From positions 13,637,501 through 13,701,500 of the forward strand of contig JANJXV010000013.1 of the NCBI GenBank assembly GCA_024803745.1: a DNA stretch of 64,000 nt. Reading direction: 5' to 3'. Below are positions 1 to 10,011 of this stretch, one piece after another; position 1 is the first letter of the stretch; each line of letters begins with the position of its first letter. The notes under the pieces were generated by a model. It saw only the letters and a list, made by a program, of their open reading frames with translations. It was not told the origin of the DNA and made no database searches. This stretch comes from Megascapheus bottae (lineage: Eukaryota > Chordata > Mammalia > Rodentia > Geomyidae). The position numbers and the translations under genes are program-made.

Positions 1-174
1 ACGAATAAAGCTTCCTTACTTGTCAGTGTAGAATTTAGACAGGAATTAGATGCAAAGGATATAGATAGATAGATATATGATACCCCAGAGAAATGTCCTT
101 TCTTCCCGTGTTCCCTCCCCCCCTCCCCCAGTCTACACTGCTCATAGCAAGTTTGTTAGCTTTTGTCAAAATTA

Positions 175-239
175 AGGCGCTGGGATGTAACTCAGTGCAA
201 AGTGCTTGCCTGGCAAGTACTTAATACCAAAGAAGAAAA

Positions 240-240
<1 letters not shown>
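175..240 (+). repeat. ID-like SINE monomer
   Basis: The text 'gctgggatgtaactcagtg' followed by 'agtgcttgcctggcaagt' is an ID/tRNA-Ala-derived monomer in sense orientation. No right (Geo) monomer follows. The tail has turned into the adjacent CA repeat. Confidence 0.7.
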
Positions 241-288
<48 letters not shown>

Positions 289-316
289 ATGCACACACAC
301 ACACACACACACACAG
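241..316. repeat. (CA)n microsatellite
   Basis: About 75 bp of CA dinucleotides with one short 'tacacatgca' interruption. It directly continues the ID monomer, so it probably grew from that SINE's A-rich tail. Confidence 0.95.
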
Positions 317-419
317 CTATATTCAGAATGTAAAATCTAGTTGACAAGAGAAGACAGCTAAAAATGAAACATTAAATATATTCTATCACTAGATTTTTTG
401 TCAGATTTATGTAATTAAA

Positions 420-965
420 TGCTGAATTCATGACATAATGTAAGAGCCATAGATCTGTAGGAAGATGTGAAATGTAGGTTTAGAATATCTAGAGAAGGCA
501 AAAATATTGATGAATGTGGAGGAAGAATACATTGTTTACCTGTTGAAGGCTTGAATAAAAAATGCAAAGGAAAAAATAGTTATGTGCAAAACTATGAGAT
601 AGTTAAAAAAAAAAAACAGGTCATTAGTTGCCAGAGATTGGGAGGGGAGAAGAAGAGATGCATAGGAAGAACACAGGACTTTTAGGGTAGTGATAATACT
701 CTGTATGGTACTGTAGTAGTAGAGATTGGTCTATATTGGTAGAATGAGCAACACTGTGATCCACAGTATAAACTATGGGCTTTATGTTACACTTTATGTC
801 AGTTCATCAGTCCTAACAAAGGTGCTGCTGTGGTGGTGGTAGGGTGTTAACAGGCAAACTATGCATGTATGGGGTGAGGAAAATAAGGGAAATTTCTGTA
901 CCTGCTCAGTTTTGCTGTGAACCTAAAACTACTCGTAAAATGTCTTTTACTTTAAAAATCAAGTA
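420..965 (+). mobile_element. Ancient LINE-1 3' end (L1M type)
   Basis: The last part, 'ggtgaggaaaataaggga' to 'ttttgctgtgaacctaaa', is the typical 3' end of old mammalian L1. Upstream text such as 'ttgccagagattgggagggg' fits the end of ORF2 and the 3' UTR. It is heavily decayed and has no usable reading frame. Confidence 0.7.
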
Positions 966-1414
966 TCAAGGAAATATAATAGTTCTATATTTTTTGTAGG
1001 TGGTAAATTTGCTTAGTTAAAATATTAAACTTAGTTGTCCTTTAATGAAGTGTTCTTAAATTGATACCGATATTTGATAGTACTGGTGTAAAGACATTTC
1101 AAACAGATGGGCATTTGCAGTCAATTTTAGTGTTCCCTACAGGGTACACTAACTTTTAGCCTCAGTTCCACCATCCCAGTTTCAACCTCAGCTCAAGACA
1201 TGTATTACAAAGCTCTTCAAAATTCTTACCTTGGGTCTAGTACTTGTACGCTTCCAGTTGTGTTAATTCTTCCCTTTAAAATCTGATCATATTCTACTCT
1301 TTCAGGAAACTGTGGAGAACCATGCTTTGATCTCCAGTTCTACTATAGAGTGATTTTTCTTCCTTGTCTAAGTTGGTCATGGTTAGTTAATACTTAGTTT
1401 CTTTCTTTAAAATA
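966..1414. other. Unassigned intronic sequence
   Basis: AT-rich unique-looking intron. I recognise no repeat, exon or conserved motif here. Confidence 0.5.
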
Positions 1415-1626
1415 AAATGGTTGTGTGCCTGCAGTTTGGCCTAGTGGTAGAGTGCTTGCCTAGCGTACACAAAGACCCAGGTTCAATTCCTTGGTACCAC
1501 ATACATAGAAAAAAATGCAAGAAGTGGTGCTGTGGCTCAAGTGGTAGAGCTCTAGCCTTGAGAAAACCCAAGGACAAAGCTCAGACCCTGAGCCCACGCC
1601 AGGACTGGCAAAAGAAAAAAAAAGAG
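1415..1626 (+). repeat. IDL-Geo SINE, sense
   Basis: Complete dimer: left monomer with 'gtttggcctagtggtagagt', right monomer with 'agtggtgctgtggctcaagt', then an A-rich tail at 1609-1626. Confidence 0.92.
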
Positions 1627-1659
1627 TAAAATGTTTGTTTTAAGTATTGGACCATTATC

Positions 1660-1812
1660 TCTCTTTTGCTCTCTCGCTCTCACTCTCTGCCAGTCTTGGG
1701 GCTTGAACTAAGAGCCTGAGCACTGTCCTGATATTTCTCAAAGCTGACATCTACTACTTGAGCCACAGCCCCATTCCGGCTTTTTCTGTGTATGTGGTAC
1801 CAAGGAATTGAT
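1660..1812 (-). repeat. IDL-Geo SINE, antisense, truncated
   Basis: Antisense Geo monomer ('gccagtcttggggcttgaac') and part of the left monomer. The copy stops at 'accaaggaattgatcac', so the tRNA-like head is missing. A short (TCTC) stretch at 1661-1688 stands at its tail. Confidence 0.85.
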
Positions 1813-1929
1813 CACTAATCCAAACTGCTGGCATAATCATTCTCATTTTAATGTTAAGAACAGCGAACATTTCAACAGTATTCAGTACTAACAATATATA
1901 TTAGAAAAATTTTCAAAAAATAGTTGTTG

Positions 1930-2125
1930 AATGAATGGAAAGCTCCAACATTTAATGTATGCCATGAATTGCCATCTTTGCCCTCACTTTTAACTCTTTT
2001 AATTATCTCAACAACATCAAAGTAGATAATATCACTGCCTTTATTTTTAAAGTAAGGAAATACAAGATAAAGACAAATAGATTCACTTGCTAAGGTCTAG
2101 GAATTGTACTCATATTGCATTTAGC
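1930..2125 (-). repeat. MIR-like relic, antisense
   Basis: The layout 'taattatctcaacaacatc' ... 'aaagtaaggaaatacaagat' ... 'ttcacttgctaaggtc' follows the antisense core of the mammal-wide SINE MIR with many substitutions. Confidence 0.55.
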
Positions 2126-2651
2126 TAACCCATCAATAATTTTCCAAAGAACTGTTTATCAAAATCACTTAAGAAATTCATTAAAATAACACTCTTAGCC
2201 TCACCTTCCATAGTCTGGCTCAGTAAGTGCCATTTGTTCTGTAGTATAGCCAAGTGAAAATAGAGGCAGGAGAATCTTGAGTTCCAGTCAATCAGAGTAT
2301 ATAATGAGACACTGTCTGAAAATACCAAAATCTGAAAAGGTATCTCAAAGGAAGAGCACAGGCCCAGTATGCTCAGAGCCCTGGATTCACCCTTAGTTGT
2401 TGACTGTCAGATTAGCAACCTTGATTCTTTTGATTTTTAGTCCTATAATTTATTCTTTTTAGCTATTTAATAGTTTTGTGTCAAAATTTGATCCCTGATT
2501 TTTTTTAAAAAGCTACTTTGCTTAATTTTGCTTTGAAATTTGTAGATAATGATCAAGTTTGCAAATCAGCTTACTGAATTTGGAAGGACATGGAAAACTT
2601 CAATGGGTATAGGTTATATAGTTAGTTTGAAGTGTTAAAACTTATTGTCAA
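2126..2651. other. Unassigned intronic sequence
   Basis: No recognisable repeat, exon or RNA. The short open frames on either strand have no family resemblance. Confidence 0.5.
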
Positions 2652-2837
2652 CTTTTTTTTTTTGAGTTCAGGGTCTGAGCACTGTCCTTGGATTTTCTCA
2701 AGGTTAGAACTCTACCACTTGAGCCTCAGCACCACTTCTGGCTTTTTTTTCTATGTATGTGGTACTGAGGAATCAAACCTGGGTCTTCTTCATGCATGTT
2801 AAGCAAGCACTCTACCACTACGCCAAACTCCCGGCCT
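2652..2837 (-). repeat. IDL-Geo SINE, antisense
   Basis: Poly-T tail, then antisense Geo and IDL monomers, ending in 'aaactcccggcc', the inverted start of the element. The first bases of the Geo monomer after the T-run are missing. Confidence 0.92.
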
Positions 2838-3005
2838 ATTGTCAACTTTTTAAACTGTGAATTTATGAATTCCTGGGGTCTGAAATGTTGTGTTTTATTA
2901 ATGTAGTTCCTAAATTGAGATGTTTTGTCATGATAGTGGGAACTTTGATCTTTATTTTATGGGTAGAGGCTCAGGCTCTGGAACTTGATTTTAGTATCAG
3001 TAACA

Positions 3006-3032
3006 GTTCTTTTCTTTTCTTTTCTTTTCTTT

Positions 3033-3088
<56 letters not shown>

Positions 3089-3108
3089 TTTCTTTCTTTT
3101 TCTTTCTT
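3006..3108. repeat. (TTTTC)n/(TTTC)n microsatellite
   Basis: A pyrimidine tract of TTTTC units that changes to TTTC units. It abuts the poly-T side of the antisense SINE that follows, so it is an expanded SINE tail. Confidence 0.95.
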
Positions 3109-3288
3109 TTTGCCAGTTCTGGGGCTTGAACTCAGAGCCTGAGCACTGTCCTTGTGTTTTTTCCTCAAGGCTAGCACTCTGCCACTTGAGCCACAGCACC
3201 ATCATTTCTGGCTTTTTCTATGTATGTGGTACTGAGGAATCAAACCCAGGTCTTTGTGCATGCTAGGCAAGCACTCTACCACTAGGCC
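3109..3288 (-). repeat. IDL-Geo SINE, antisense
   Basis: Full dimer from 'gccagttctggggcttgaac' to 'cactctaccactaggcc', with a small insertion ('atcattt') in the linker between monomers. Confidence 0.92.
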
Positions 3289-3340
3289 TTTGTGATTTGA
3301 TCTTTCTTTTTTTTTTTTTAAGTTTATATACAGGATAAAT

Positions 3341-3531
3341 ATTTTATTTTATTTTATTTTTTATATTTTTATTGTAATTAATAAAAGGGTTACATGATAT
3401 TTGCCAGATAGAAGGTGCATTAATTCACATACATTGATACCCTTTCACATGTCTTGGTACCCATTTCCCTCCCCCCACCCACCACCCACTCCCCGTATTG
3501 GTTTCCCCCCCTTCCCTATCAAAAATGCCTT
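3341..3531 (-). mobile_element. Young LINE-1 3' end, antisense
   Basis: Reading the minus strand, this is an L1 3' UTR: a G-rich stretch, then the motif whose inverse is 'gccagatagaaggtgcatta', then AATAAAAATA and an A-tail (here T-rich at 3341-3362). Strongly 5'-truncated. It shares its end with the copies at 9066 and 52198. Confidence 0.85.
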
Positions 3532-3614
3532 TAAAAAATCTAGTTACTTATCTGGCAAATATCATGTAACCCTTCTATTAATTACAATAAAAATATATTA
3601 AAAAATCCAGTTAC
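3532..3614 (+). mobile_element. 51-bp LINE-1 3' end insertion with TSD
   Basis: Only the last ~51 bp of the same L1 3' end (3548-3598) is present, in sense orientation. It is flanked by 'taaaaaatctagttac' (3532-3547) and 'taaaaaatccagttac' (3599-3614), a 16-bp TSD with one mismatch. With the antisense copy upstream it makes a 49-bp inverted repeat. Confidence 0.85.
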
Positions 3615-3648
3615 AACATCTATAAATGTAGTTAAAACTTTAGAAGGA

Positions 3649-3850
3649 AGGACTAGGAAGATAGCTTAGTAGTACAGTGCTTGTCTAGCATGCATGAAGC
3701 CCTGATTTCGATTCCTCAGTACCACATAAACAGAAAAAGCCACAAGTGGTGTTGTGGCTCAACTTGTAGAATGCTAGCCTTAAGCAGAAAAGCTCAGGGA
3801 CAATACCCAGGCCCTGAGTTCAAGCTCTAGTTCTGGCAAGCAAACAAACA
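3649..3850 (+). repeat. IDL-Geo SINE, sense, older copy
   Basis: Left monomer 'gtctagcatgcatgaagccc' and right monomer 'ggtgttgtggctcaactt', with an 'aagcaaacaaacac' tail. More diverged than most copies. Confidence 0.88.
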
Positions 3851-3888
3851 CTTTAGAAGGAAAAATTGGCTTCTTGGAAAAGGCAGCG

Positions 3889-4105
3889 TACTGGGCGTGG
3901 TGGCTCACACCTGTAATCCTAGCTACTCCAGAGGCTAAGATCTAAGGATTGTGATTCAAAGCCAGCTCAGGCACTAAAAAGGCCATAAGACTCTTATCGC
4001 CAATTAACCAGAAAACAGAAGTGGTGCTCAAGTGGTAGAGCACTGGCCTTAAGCTGAAGGGCTCAGGGACAGCACCCAGGCCCAGAGTTCAAGCCCTACA
4101 ACCCC
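3889..4105 (+). repeat. B1-Geo SINE, sense
   Basis: 7SL/B1 head 'gggcgtggtggctcacacct', linker 'gactcttatcgccaattaac', then a Geo monomer ('gaagtggtgctcaagtggta') with a small deletion. Confidence 0.92.
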
Positions 4106-4294
4106 ATTATTTCTATTTGCAATACTTACATGATACATGCTTCTTTAAAACAACTGACATTATTGAATGTTTCTGTGTTCTAAGCAATGTGCACTATCAT
4201 ATATAAAACTGAATTTTCCATTTTTCAATAATCTGATCCCTGAAGACTTTTTCACCTCATATTGAGATCTCAGTGATAAAAATAGATATTAGGG

Positions 4295-4497
4295 TTGCAT
4301 CTTGTGGGCTGGGACAGAAGGGGGAAACTGGAGAAGAGAGAAGAAAGGGGTGACATCCAACAAAAATTGTACTCGTTATATGACTTATGGAATTGTAAGC
4401 CCTGCATATAATACTGTAATAATAACAATAAAATTATATTTATAAATTATACTTATGAAATGGTAGTTCCTTGTATACCTCAATAATAACAATAAAA
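4295..4497 (+). mobile_element. LINE-1 3' end with duplicated tail
   Basis: G-rich 3' UTR then 'gttatatgacttatggaatt' and 'aataataacaataaaattat'. A second diverged copy of the last ~60 bp follows at 4441-4497 ('atacttatgaaatggtag' to 'caataaaatatatt'). Same older L1 lineage as the copy at 40911. Confidence 0.65.
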
Positions 4498-4830
4498 TAT
4501 ATTTTCTAATTTTCAACTTACCATAAAGGTGATATACAGAGGAGTTAGAGTTACATAAGTCAGGTGAAGAGTATATTCTTTTTGGACAATGTCACCCCTT
4601 CCCTTTCTCTCTCCCAGTATTTCTCTCCCATCCCCCCCAAAGTTGCATAGTTCATTTTCAACATAGTGTCTAGTGAGTGCCACTAATGCATTTGTATACC
4701 CTTTGTCCCTCCATTTATGTGCCTTCCCTTACCCCAAAGACAGATAAATGAACAAGACAGAAAAGAAAATAGCACCAAAGACAAACCCTGCATTTCCTGG
4801 AGTTCATTTCAATAAGTATTATTTGTAAAG
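4498..4830 (-). mobile_element. LINE-1 3' end, antisense
   Basis: 'ccataaaggtgatatacaga' and the following C/T-rich 3' UTR match the antisense L1 text at 40915-41060. It lies tail-to-tail with the sense copy before it. Confidence 0.7.
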
Positions 4831-4847
4831 TTATTTTTAAAACATGT

Positions 4848-4930
4848 TTGGTTTGGAAGCTTGGCTCAAGTTGTAGAGCACCAGCCAATGAGCAAAAGCA
4901 AGCATCAAATACCAAGTTCCAGTCGTGGAT
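4848..4930 (+). repeat. Geo-monomer relic
   Basis: 'gcttggctcaagttgtagag' and 'caccagccaatgagcaaaag' resemble a Geo right monomer without a left half. Decayed. Confidence 0.45.
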
Positions 4931-5111
4931 AGAAATAATACATGTTAAATGAAAACTGTTCTGCACTATTTAAAGAATGAAAAGACAAGTCACATTTATA
5001 TTGTTGATATAAGTCATTTATATCAACAGATAACTTAGTAGCAACTTAATCAAGTTTAAAAGTAGGCAAAAGACTAGAACAAACACCTCAGTAACTAAGA
5101 TATATAAGTGA

Positions 5112-5330
5112 TAGCTGGGTGATGCTGGTGGCTTGTGGTTGTAGTCCTAGATACTAGGAGGCTGAGATCCAGAGGATTATGGTACAAAGTCAGCCCAGGT
5201 AGACAAGTCCCTCTCTAAAACAATCAGGAAAATGTTTAGGCTGGCTGGAGACTTGTCTCAAATGGCAGAGTACCAGGTGAGAAGTAAATCAAGCAGGTCT
5301 AAGACCCTGTAACAACAAACAAACAAATAC
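5112..5330 (+). repeat. B1-Geo SINE, sense, old
   Basis: Diverged 7SL-type head ('aggaggctgagatccagagg') and Geo half ('cttgtctcaaatggcagagt'), ending in an 'acaaacaaacaaat' tail. Confidence 0.75.
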
Positions 5331-5339
5331 ACCAGCAAA

Positions 5340-6465
5340 CCACAATCAGCAACCACAAAAGTCTACAGATGGCAAATAAACATATGGAAGATGTCCAACA
5401 CCATGTCATTAGGAAATTACCAACGAGATACCATTACATGCCTGTTTAAATGGCTAAATTCCAAAACAGCAGCAGCACCAACTACTAGCTAAGATGTGGA
5501 ACAAATGAAGTAGTACGAATGCAAAATGTCACTACCACTTTTGGAAGCTAAACACATTCTTACATAATGAAGCAATTATGCTCTTTAATACTTACCCCAA
5601 ATGTATTGAAAATACGTGTTCACACATCAATACATGAATGTTTGTAGCCACAGTTTCTTTTTTTTTTTTTTCTTTTGCCAATTCTGGGGCTTGAACTCAG
5701 GGATAGGACACTGTTCTTGAGCTTTCTCAAAACTAGCACTCTACCACTGGAGCCACAGCACCACTTCCAGCATTTTCTGTACATGTGGTACCAAGGAATT
5801 GAACCCAGAGCTTCATGCATACTAGATAAGCACTCTGCCACTAGGCCACACTCCTGGCCCATATTTGTAGCTACTGTTATCCATAATTTCCAAAACACAG
5901 GCACAGCCAAGAAGTACTTCAGTGCCTATATAAATAAATTTGTAAATCAGACAATGGGGTATTATTCAATGGTTAATAACAAAAAAATGGGCCTCACTCA
6001 AAGATCTGAAAAAATTTTAATTGAATATTACCAGGAGAAAAAAATAACAACAGAGAAAGGCCATATACTGCATGGCTCCAAATACATGCTAGAAAAGGCA
6101 AAACTACACAGAAAGTGAAAAGGCGAGTAATTGCTGGAGGTTATGGGGAGGAGTTGGAGGAATAGAAATGAGTTTGTGGAACACCAAGAAGCTTTAGGGC
6201 ACTGAAGTTGTTACTGTAATGTAGTGGTGGATATGTGACATTACTTACTTGCCAAAACACCTGGAGCAAATAAAACCTAAGAGTAAGCCTAATGCTGATG
6301 AGTATCTTTAGTAAATCATATGCTAGTATTATTTCATCATTTGTAACAAATGTCTATGTCAAGGGAGGATTTTAATAGTAGAGGAAACTGGATAGGAGGA
6401 TTGTATGGATACTCTACTTTCTGCTTAATTTCTCTGCTCTGAAAAAAATCTATTAAAATTGACAT
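5340..6465 (+). mobile_element. Ancient LINE-1 (ORF2 end and 3' UTR), interrupted by a SINE
   Basis: Sense L1 text: 'aaacatatggaagatgtcca', 'caatggggtattattcaatg', then 'gcatggctccaaatacatg', 'agtaattgctggaggttatg' and a 3' UTR ending near 6465. The reading frame is destroyed. An antisense IDL-Geo (5655-5860) sits inside it, so the SINE is younger. Confidence 0.8.
5655..5860 (-). repeat. IDL-Geo SINE, antisense, inside L1
   Basis: Poly-T tail, antisense Geo and IDL monomers. The L1 text 'tgtttgtagccacagt' before it and 'catatttgtagctactgt' after it suggest a TSD containing 'tttgtagc'. Confidence 0.92.
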
Positions 6466-6689
6466 AATTGTATCATGTACAAATGGAACTATTTCAATTC
6501 AAGTATTTATTGAACAAAGACTGTGAACCATGCCAGTTTTTTTTATATATATATTGCTCTGTTCTTTTAAAGAACTTAAGGACAGTACTCATCAAAATGG
6601 AATAGTGATTTGAAAATACTGTATTTGTATCTGAATACACTGAATAGGCTGAAAATATTTTAAGGTTTTAGAAAAAGGACCAGGATTCA

Positions 6690-6795
6690 CAAAAACATGA
6701 GACGGGGTAGCAATGATTGTTTAGTAACGCACCTTCTATCTGGTGAATATAATGTAACCTTTCTGTTAATTACAATAAAAATATATATATGTAAA
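6690..6795 (+). mobile_element. Young LINE-1 3' end, ~106 bp
   Basis: 'acaaaaacatgagacggggt' then 'taacgcaccttctatctggt' then AATAAAAATA. Imperfect ~20-bp repeats at 6670-6689 and 6796-6815 look like its TSD. Confidence 0.8.
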
Positions 6796-6836
6796 AGAAA
6801 AAGACTGGGATTTGAACCTGTGTTTAGCTGAGTGAT

Positions 6837-7077
6837 TTTTTTTTCTTTTTGTTGGTTGTGGGGCTTGAACTCTGGGCCTGGGTGCTGTCCCTGAGCTCTT
6901 CAGCTCAAGGTCATCACCCTACCCCTTGAGCCACAGCCCTACTTCTGGTTTTCTGGTGGTTAATTGGAGATAAGAATCTCCCAAACTTTAGTGCCCAGGC
7001 TGGCTTTGAACCCCAGTCCTTAGAGTGCAGCCTCCTGAGTAGCCAGGATTACAGATGTGAGCCACCATGACCGGCTA
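6837..7077 (-). repeat. B1-Geo SINE, antisense
   Basis: Antisense Geo ('gttggttgtggggcttgaac'), linker 'ggtggttaattggagataag', and antisense B1 head ending 'gtgagccaccatgaccggct'. Confidence 0.93.
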
Positions 7078-7091
7078 GCCTGGGTGATCTT

Positions 7092-7291
7092 ATGCAACTT
7101 ACTAAACCATTTAAAAAATTTCTTTATTTGTTTAAATTTTATTGTTGGGGTGATACACAGAGGGATTACAGTTATATTCATCAGGTAGTGGGTATATTAC
7201 TTCTTGGACATTATTACCCCTGCCCACGTTTTTCTCCCACTTTCCCTCCCCCACACCCTCTCTTGTTTTTCCCTTACCTTCCCATTTTCAA

Positions 7292-7341
<50 letters not shown>

Positions 7342-7522
7342 TACCAGGTACCAAAGTCAGATACAGTAACAACATGAGATAAACTTTAAGAGGCAAAGAA
7401 GAGAAAAGAAATAGCTTAACATAGTACATTAAGAACAACAGTCACAAAGATAAATCTCTTGTTTCCATATCCTGGAGTTCATTTCACTTAGCCTCATCCT
7501 ATATGGACATACTGTAAAAGGT
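7092..7522 (-). mobile_element. LINE-1 3' UTR, antisense, with internal (CA)n
   Basis: Antisense L1 3' end: 'ggggtgatacacagagggat' near the tail, then the C/T-rich UTR, then 'cagtaacaacatgagataaa' and 'ctggagttcatttcacttag'. A CA repeat at 7292-7339 has expanded inside the UTR. Confidence 0.75.
7292..7339. repeat. (CA)n microsatellite
   Basis: About 48 bp of uninterrupted CA/AC inside the antisense L1 3' UTR. It replaces an AT/CA-rich UTR segment seen in the 52.4-kb copy. Confidence 0.95.
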
Positions 7523-7527
7523 GGTGG

Positions 7528-7612
7528 TTCACTAAGAAATGTGGCCTAGTGGTAGAGTGTTTTCCTAGCATGCGTGAAGACCCGGCTTTGATGACTGGCA
7601 AAAAAAAAAAAT
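7528..7612 (+). repeat. IDL-Geo SINE, sense, internally deleted
   Basis: The left monomer ('tggcctagtggtagagtg') runs straight into the end of the Geo monomer ('gactggcaaaa') and the A-tail. About 110 bp is missing between. Confidence 0.85.
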
Positions 7613-7805
7613 AAAGTAAGAAAGAAAGGAAGGGAGAGAAGAAATGTGAATTGCTTTGAACATAGTAAGCACTCAAATATTAGCTCCAGTGATTAGATAT
7701 TTTCTGTTTGACAAGGAGGAATGACTGTCACTTGCCTTGGGTGTTCAGTCATATTTTGGGTGTTTCTTATATATCTGCTAATGTTCATCTTGAAAATATA
7801 ATCCA

Positions 7806-8005
7806 AAGCTGGATGCAGTGGCTCTCACACCTGTAATCCTAGTTACTCAGGAGGCTGAGATCTGAGGATCTTGGTTCAAAGCCAGCCTGGGCACTGAGAT
7901 CTAGAGACTCTTATATTCAATTAATCACTAGAAAAAAGGGAAGCAGGGCTGAGGCTCAAGGGTAGGGTGGTAGCCTTGAGCTGAAAGAGCTCAGGGATAA
8001 TGCAA
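7806..8005 (+). repeat. B1-Geo SINE, sense
   Basis: B1 head 'ctcacacctgtaatcctagt', linker, and Geo half with 'agccttgagctgaaagagct'. The 3' part of Geo is shortened. Confidence 0.9.
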
Positions 8006-8073
8006 AGAAAGAAAATATAATCCAATGTAAACTTCCAAATATAATCTTAAGAAAATAGAAAAGAAGTAATGAG

Positions 8074-8273
8074 GGACCGGGGGTTTGGCCTAGTGGTTAA
8101 AGTGCTTGCCTAGCATGCATGAATACCCGGGTTCGATTCCTCGGTACCACATACATAGAAAAAAGCCGGAAGTGGTGCTGAGGCTCAAGTGGTAGAGCTC
8201 TAACCTTGAGAAAGTCCAAGGACAGTGCTCAGGCCCTGAGCTCAAGCCCAGGACTGGCAAAAAAAAAAAAAAA
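8074..8273 (+). repeat. IDL-Geo SINE, sense, with TSD
   Basis: Near-consensus dimer with A-tail. The 10-bp TSD 'aagtaatgag' is at 8064-8073 and 8274-8283. Confidence 0.97.
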
Positions 8274-8283
8274 AAGTAATGAG

Positions 8284-8589
8284 ACGCATTCTTCAGAATC
8301 TTGCAATGAGGCTCCACCTTCTAGTTCCTACCACCTCCCTATAATGCAATCAAATTAGAATTCTTCTGTGGATTACCTGTTGATTAGGTCAGAGCCCTCA
8401 TGATCCAATCACTTCTTAATAGTGTAACCAGCTGGAGAGTAACCTTCAGCACTTGAGCCTTTAGAGATATTTCATATTCATCCATACTTCCCTTAGCCAG
8501 CACTTTTCCCTGCTCAAGCCCACAGATGTTTTCTGTTCTTACAAATTCATCTTGCATGTCATTCATCCAGAATGTCATTTGGATAGAAT
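8284..8589. other. Unassigned intronic sequence
   Basis: No recognisable repeat or gene between the SINE and the ancient L1 that follows. Confidence 0.45.
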
Positions 8590-9390
8590 AATACAGTGCA
8601 TAATATTCTCCATTTGTTTTTTTTACTTAGATTTGTCTAAGTTATATGAATTAATAGTTGCTTTCTTCTTATTGCTATATAATATTCCACTGTAATGATA
8701 TATCCTAGTTGATTGATCTATTTGCCCATAAAGGAAATCTTGGTTGTTTCAAGATTATGAATAAAAGTGCTATAAACATTACAGTATTTCAGAGAAAATA
8801 GTTGATTTTGATAAGATCTAATTTGTTAATTTAAAATTTCAAAATCTTTGCAGGTTTTATGTGGGTGTAAGTAAGTTTTAAAATCACTTTGCTGAATACC
8901 TAGAATGCAAATACAGAGTTAAACTGAAAGCCCTTTTAACTTGATTGAAAATTTCCAAACTGTTTTCTAAAGTGCTGCCCCATTTTGCATTTCCAACCAC
9001 AATTAATGGTCGTCTTATTGTTCTGGTCTCTTTAGAATTTGGTTCTATTAGTTTTGGGCTATTTTTTTTGCATTTTTTATTGTAATTAGTAAAAGGATTA
9101 CATGATATTTGCCAGATAGAAGGTGCATTAATTCACGTACATTGATACCCTTTCACATGTCTTGGTACCCATTTCCCTCCCAAGTTTTGGGCTATTTTAC
9201 AGGTGTTTTTTTTTTTAAGAGTTTTTGTTTTTTGTTTTTGAACAGAATGACTTTCCATTGTTTAATCTGCATTTCTACAATGACAGAGATGTCAAACGTT
9301 TTCATATGGTTATTTGCCATCCTTCTTAAATACTCTTCAATGAAGTGTCTGTTCAAATCTTTTCCCATTTTCAGATATCTATGCTTCTCT
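8590..9390 (-). mobile_element. Ancient LINE-1, antisense, interrupted by a young L1
   Basis: Antisense old-L1 landmarks in order: 'attgctatataatattccac', 'aaactgttttctaaagtgct', 'catttccaaccacaattaat', then 'gtgtctgttcaaatcttttc'. The copy is split at 9066-9182 by a young L1 3' end. Confidence 0.82.
9066..9182 (-). mobile_element. Young LINE-1 3' end, 117 bp, perfect TSD
   Basis: Antisense L1 3' end with 'ttgccagatagaaggtgcat'. It is flanked by the perfect 16-bp TSD 'agttttgggctatttt' at 9050-9065 and 9183-9198. The intact TSD and low divergence suggest a recent insertion. Confidence 0.95.
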
Positions 9391-9479
9391 TCCTTCTTCT
9401 CGTTCTCTCTTCTGTCCATTTAGTCTGGCTTTGATAAGCTGGTACTCTCCTCTTGAGACACATTTGCAACCCTTTTTGT

Positions 9480-9720
9480 TGTTATTTGTAAGATGAGGCT
9501 TCACCTTTTTGTGTGGGCCATCTGGGGACTACAGTCTTTCTATTTTATGTGTTCTGCTTTAGCTGGGATGATATGCACATGCTACCATATCCAGCTTTTT
9601 TTCTGTTGAGATGGAGTCTTGAGAACTTTTTTTGCCTGGGCTGGCCTGGAATTCAAATACTTCCTGAACTTTGCTATCCAACAAGCTAGGATTATACACA
9701 TGAGCCACTGGTTCCCAGTT
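9480..9720 (-). repeat. Old 7SL/B1-type SINE relic, antisense
   Basis: 'cctgggctggcctggaattc' and 'ctaggattatacacatgagc' are antisense B1-like segments. Upstream text 'agatgaggcttcacctt' may be a second, more decayed unit. Confidence 0.6.
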
Positions 9721-9855
9721 GATGCCCTTCATTTCTTAACATTTTCTTCTACTTTTAATTTTTTTGTTTTTTATCATAAATATTATACTTCAACTAATTT
9801 CAATTCTATGTTTGGTCTTTAATCAAATAGGATAGGATATTTAAAATTTCAATAG

Positions 9856-9955
9856 ACAGGTTCTGGTGGCACATGCCCCTGAACCCAAGTATTCAGGATG
9901 TTGAGGCTGAAAGTTGCAAGTTCAACCCCTGTCTTGGCAACATTGCAAGGCACTG

Positions 9956-9957
<2 letters not shown>
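9856..9957 (+). repeat. B1-like monomer, sense
   Basis: 'ggttctggtggcacatgccc' and 'gaggctgaaagttgcaagtt' are a B1 head without a Geo half. It runs into the TA repeat. Confidence 0.7.

Positions 9958-10010
<53 letters not shown>
9957..10010. repeat. (TA)n microsatellite
   Basis: About 54 bp of uninterrupted TA, placed exactly where the B1 monomer's tail should be. It can form a perfect hairpin. Confidence 0.97.

Positions 10011-10011
<1 letters not shown>

Noticed and set aside
2885..3266. Open frames on both strands rich in Phe/Ser or Lys/Glu
   Set aside because: They read through the TTTC microsatellite and the adjoining SINE and have no gene features.
5675..6118. 147-codon open frame, the longest in the window
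   Set aside because: It starts inside an antisense SINE and ends in decayed L1 sequence, with no coherent protein.
8074..8160. tRNA-like sequence with A- and B-box-like motifs
   Set aside because: This is the left monomer of IDL-Geo, repeated dozens of times. There is no complete cloverleaf, so it is not a tRNA gene.
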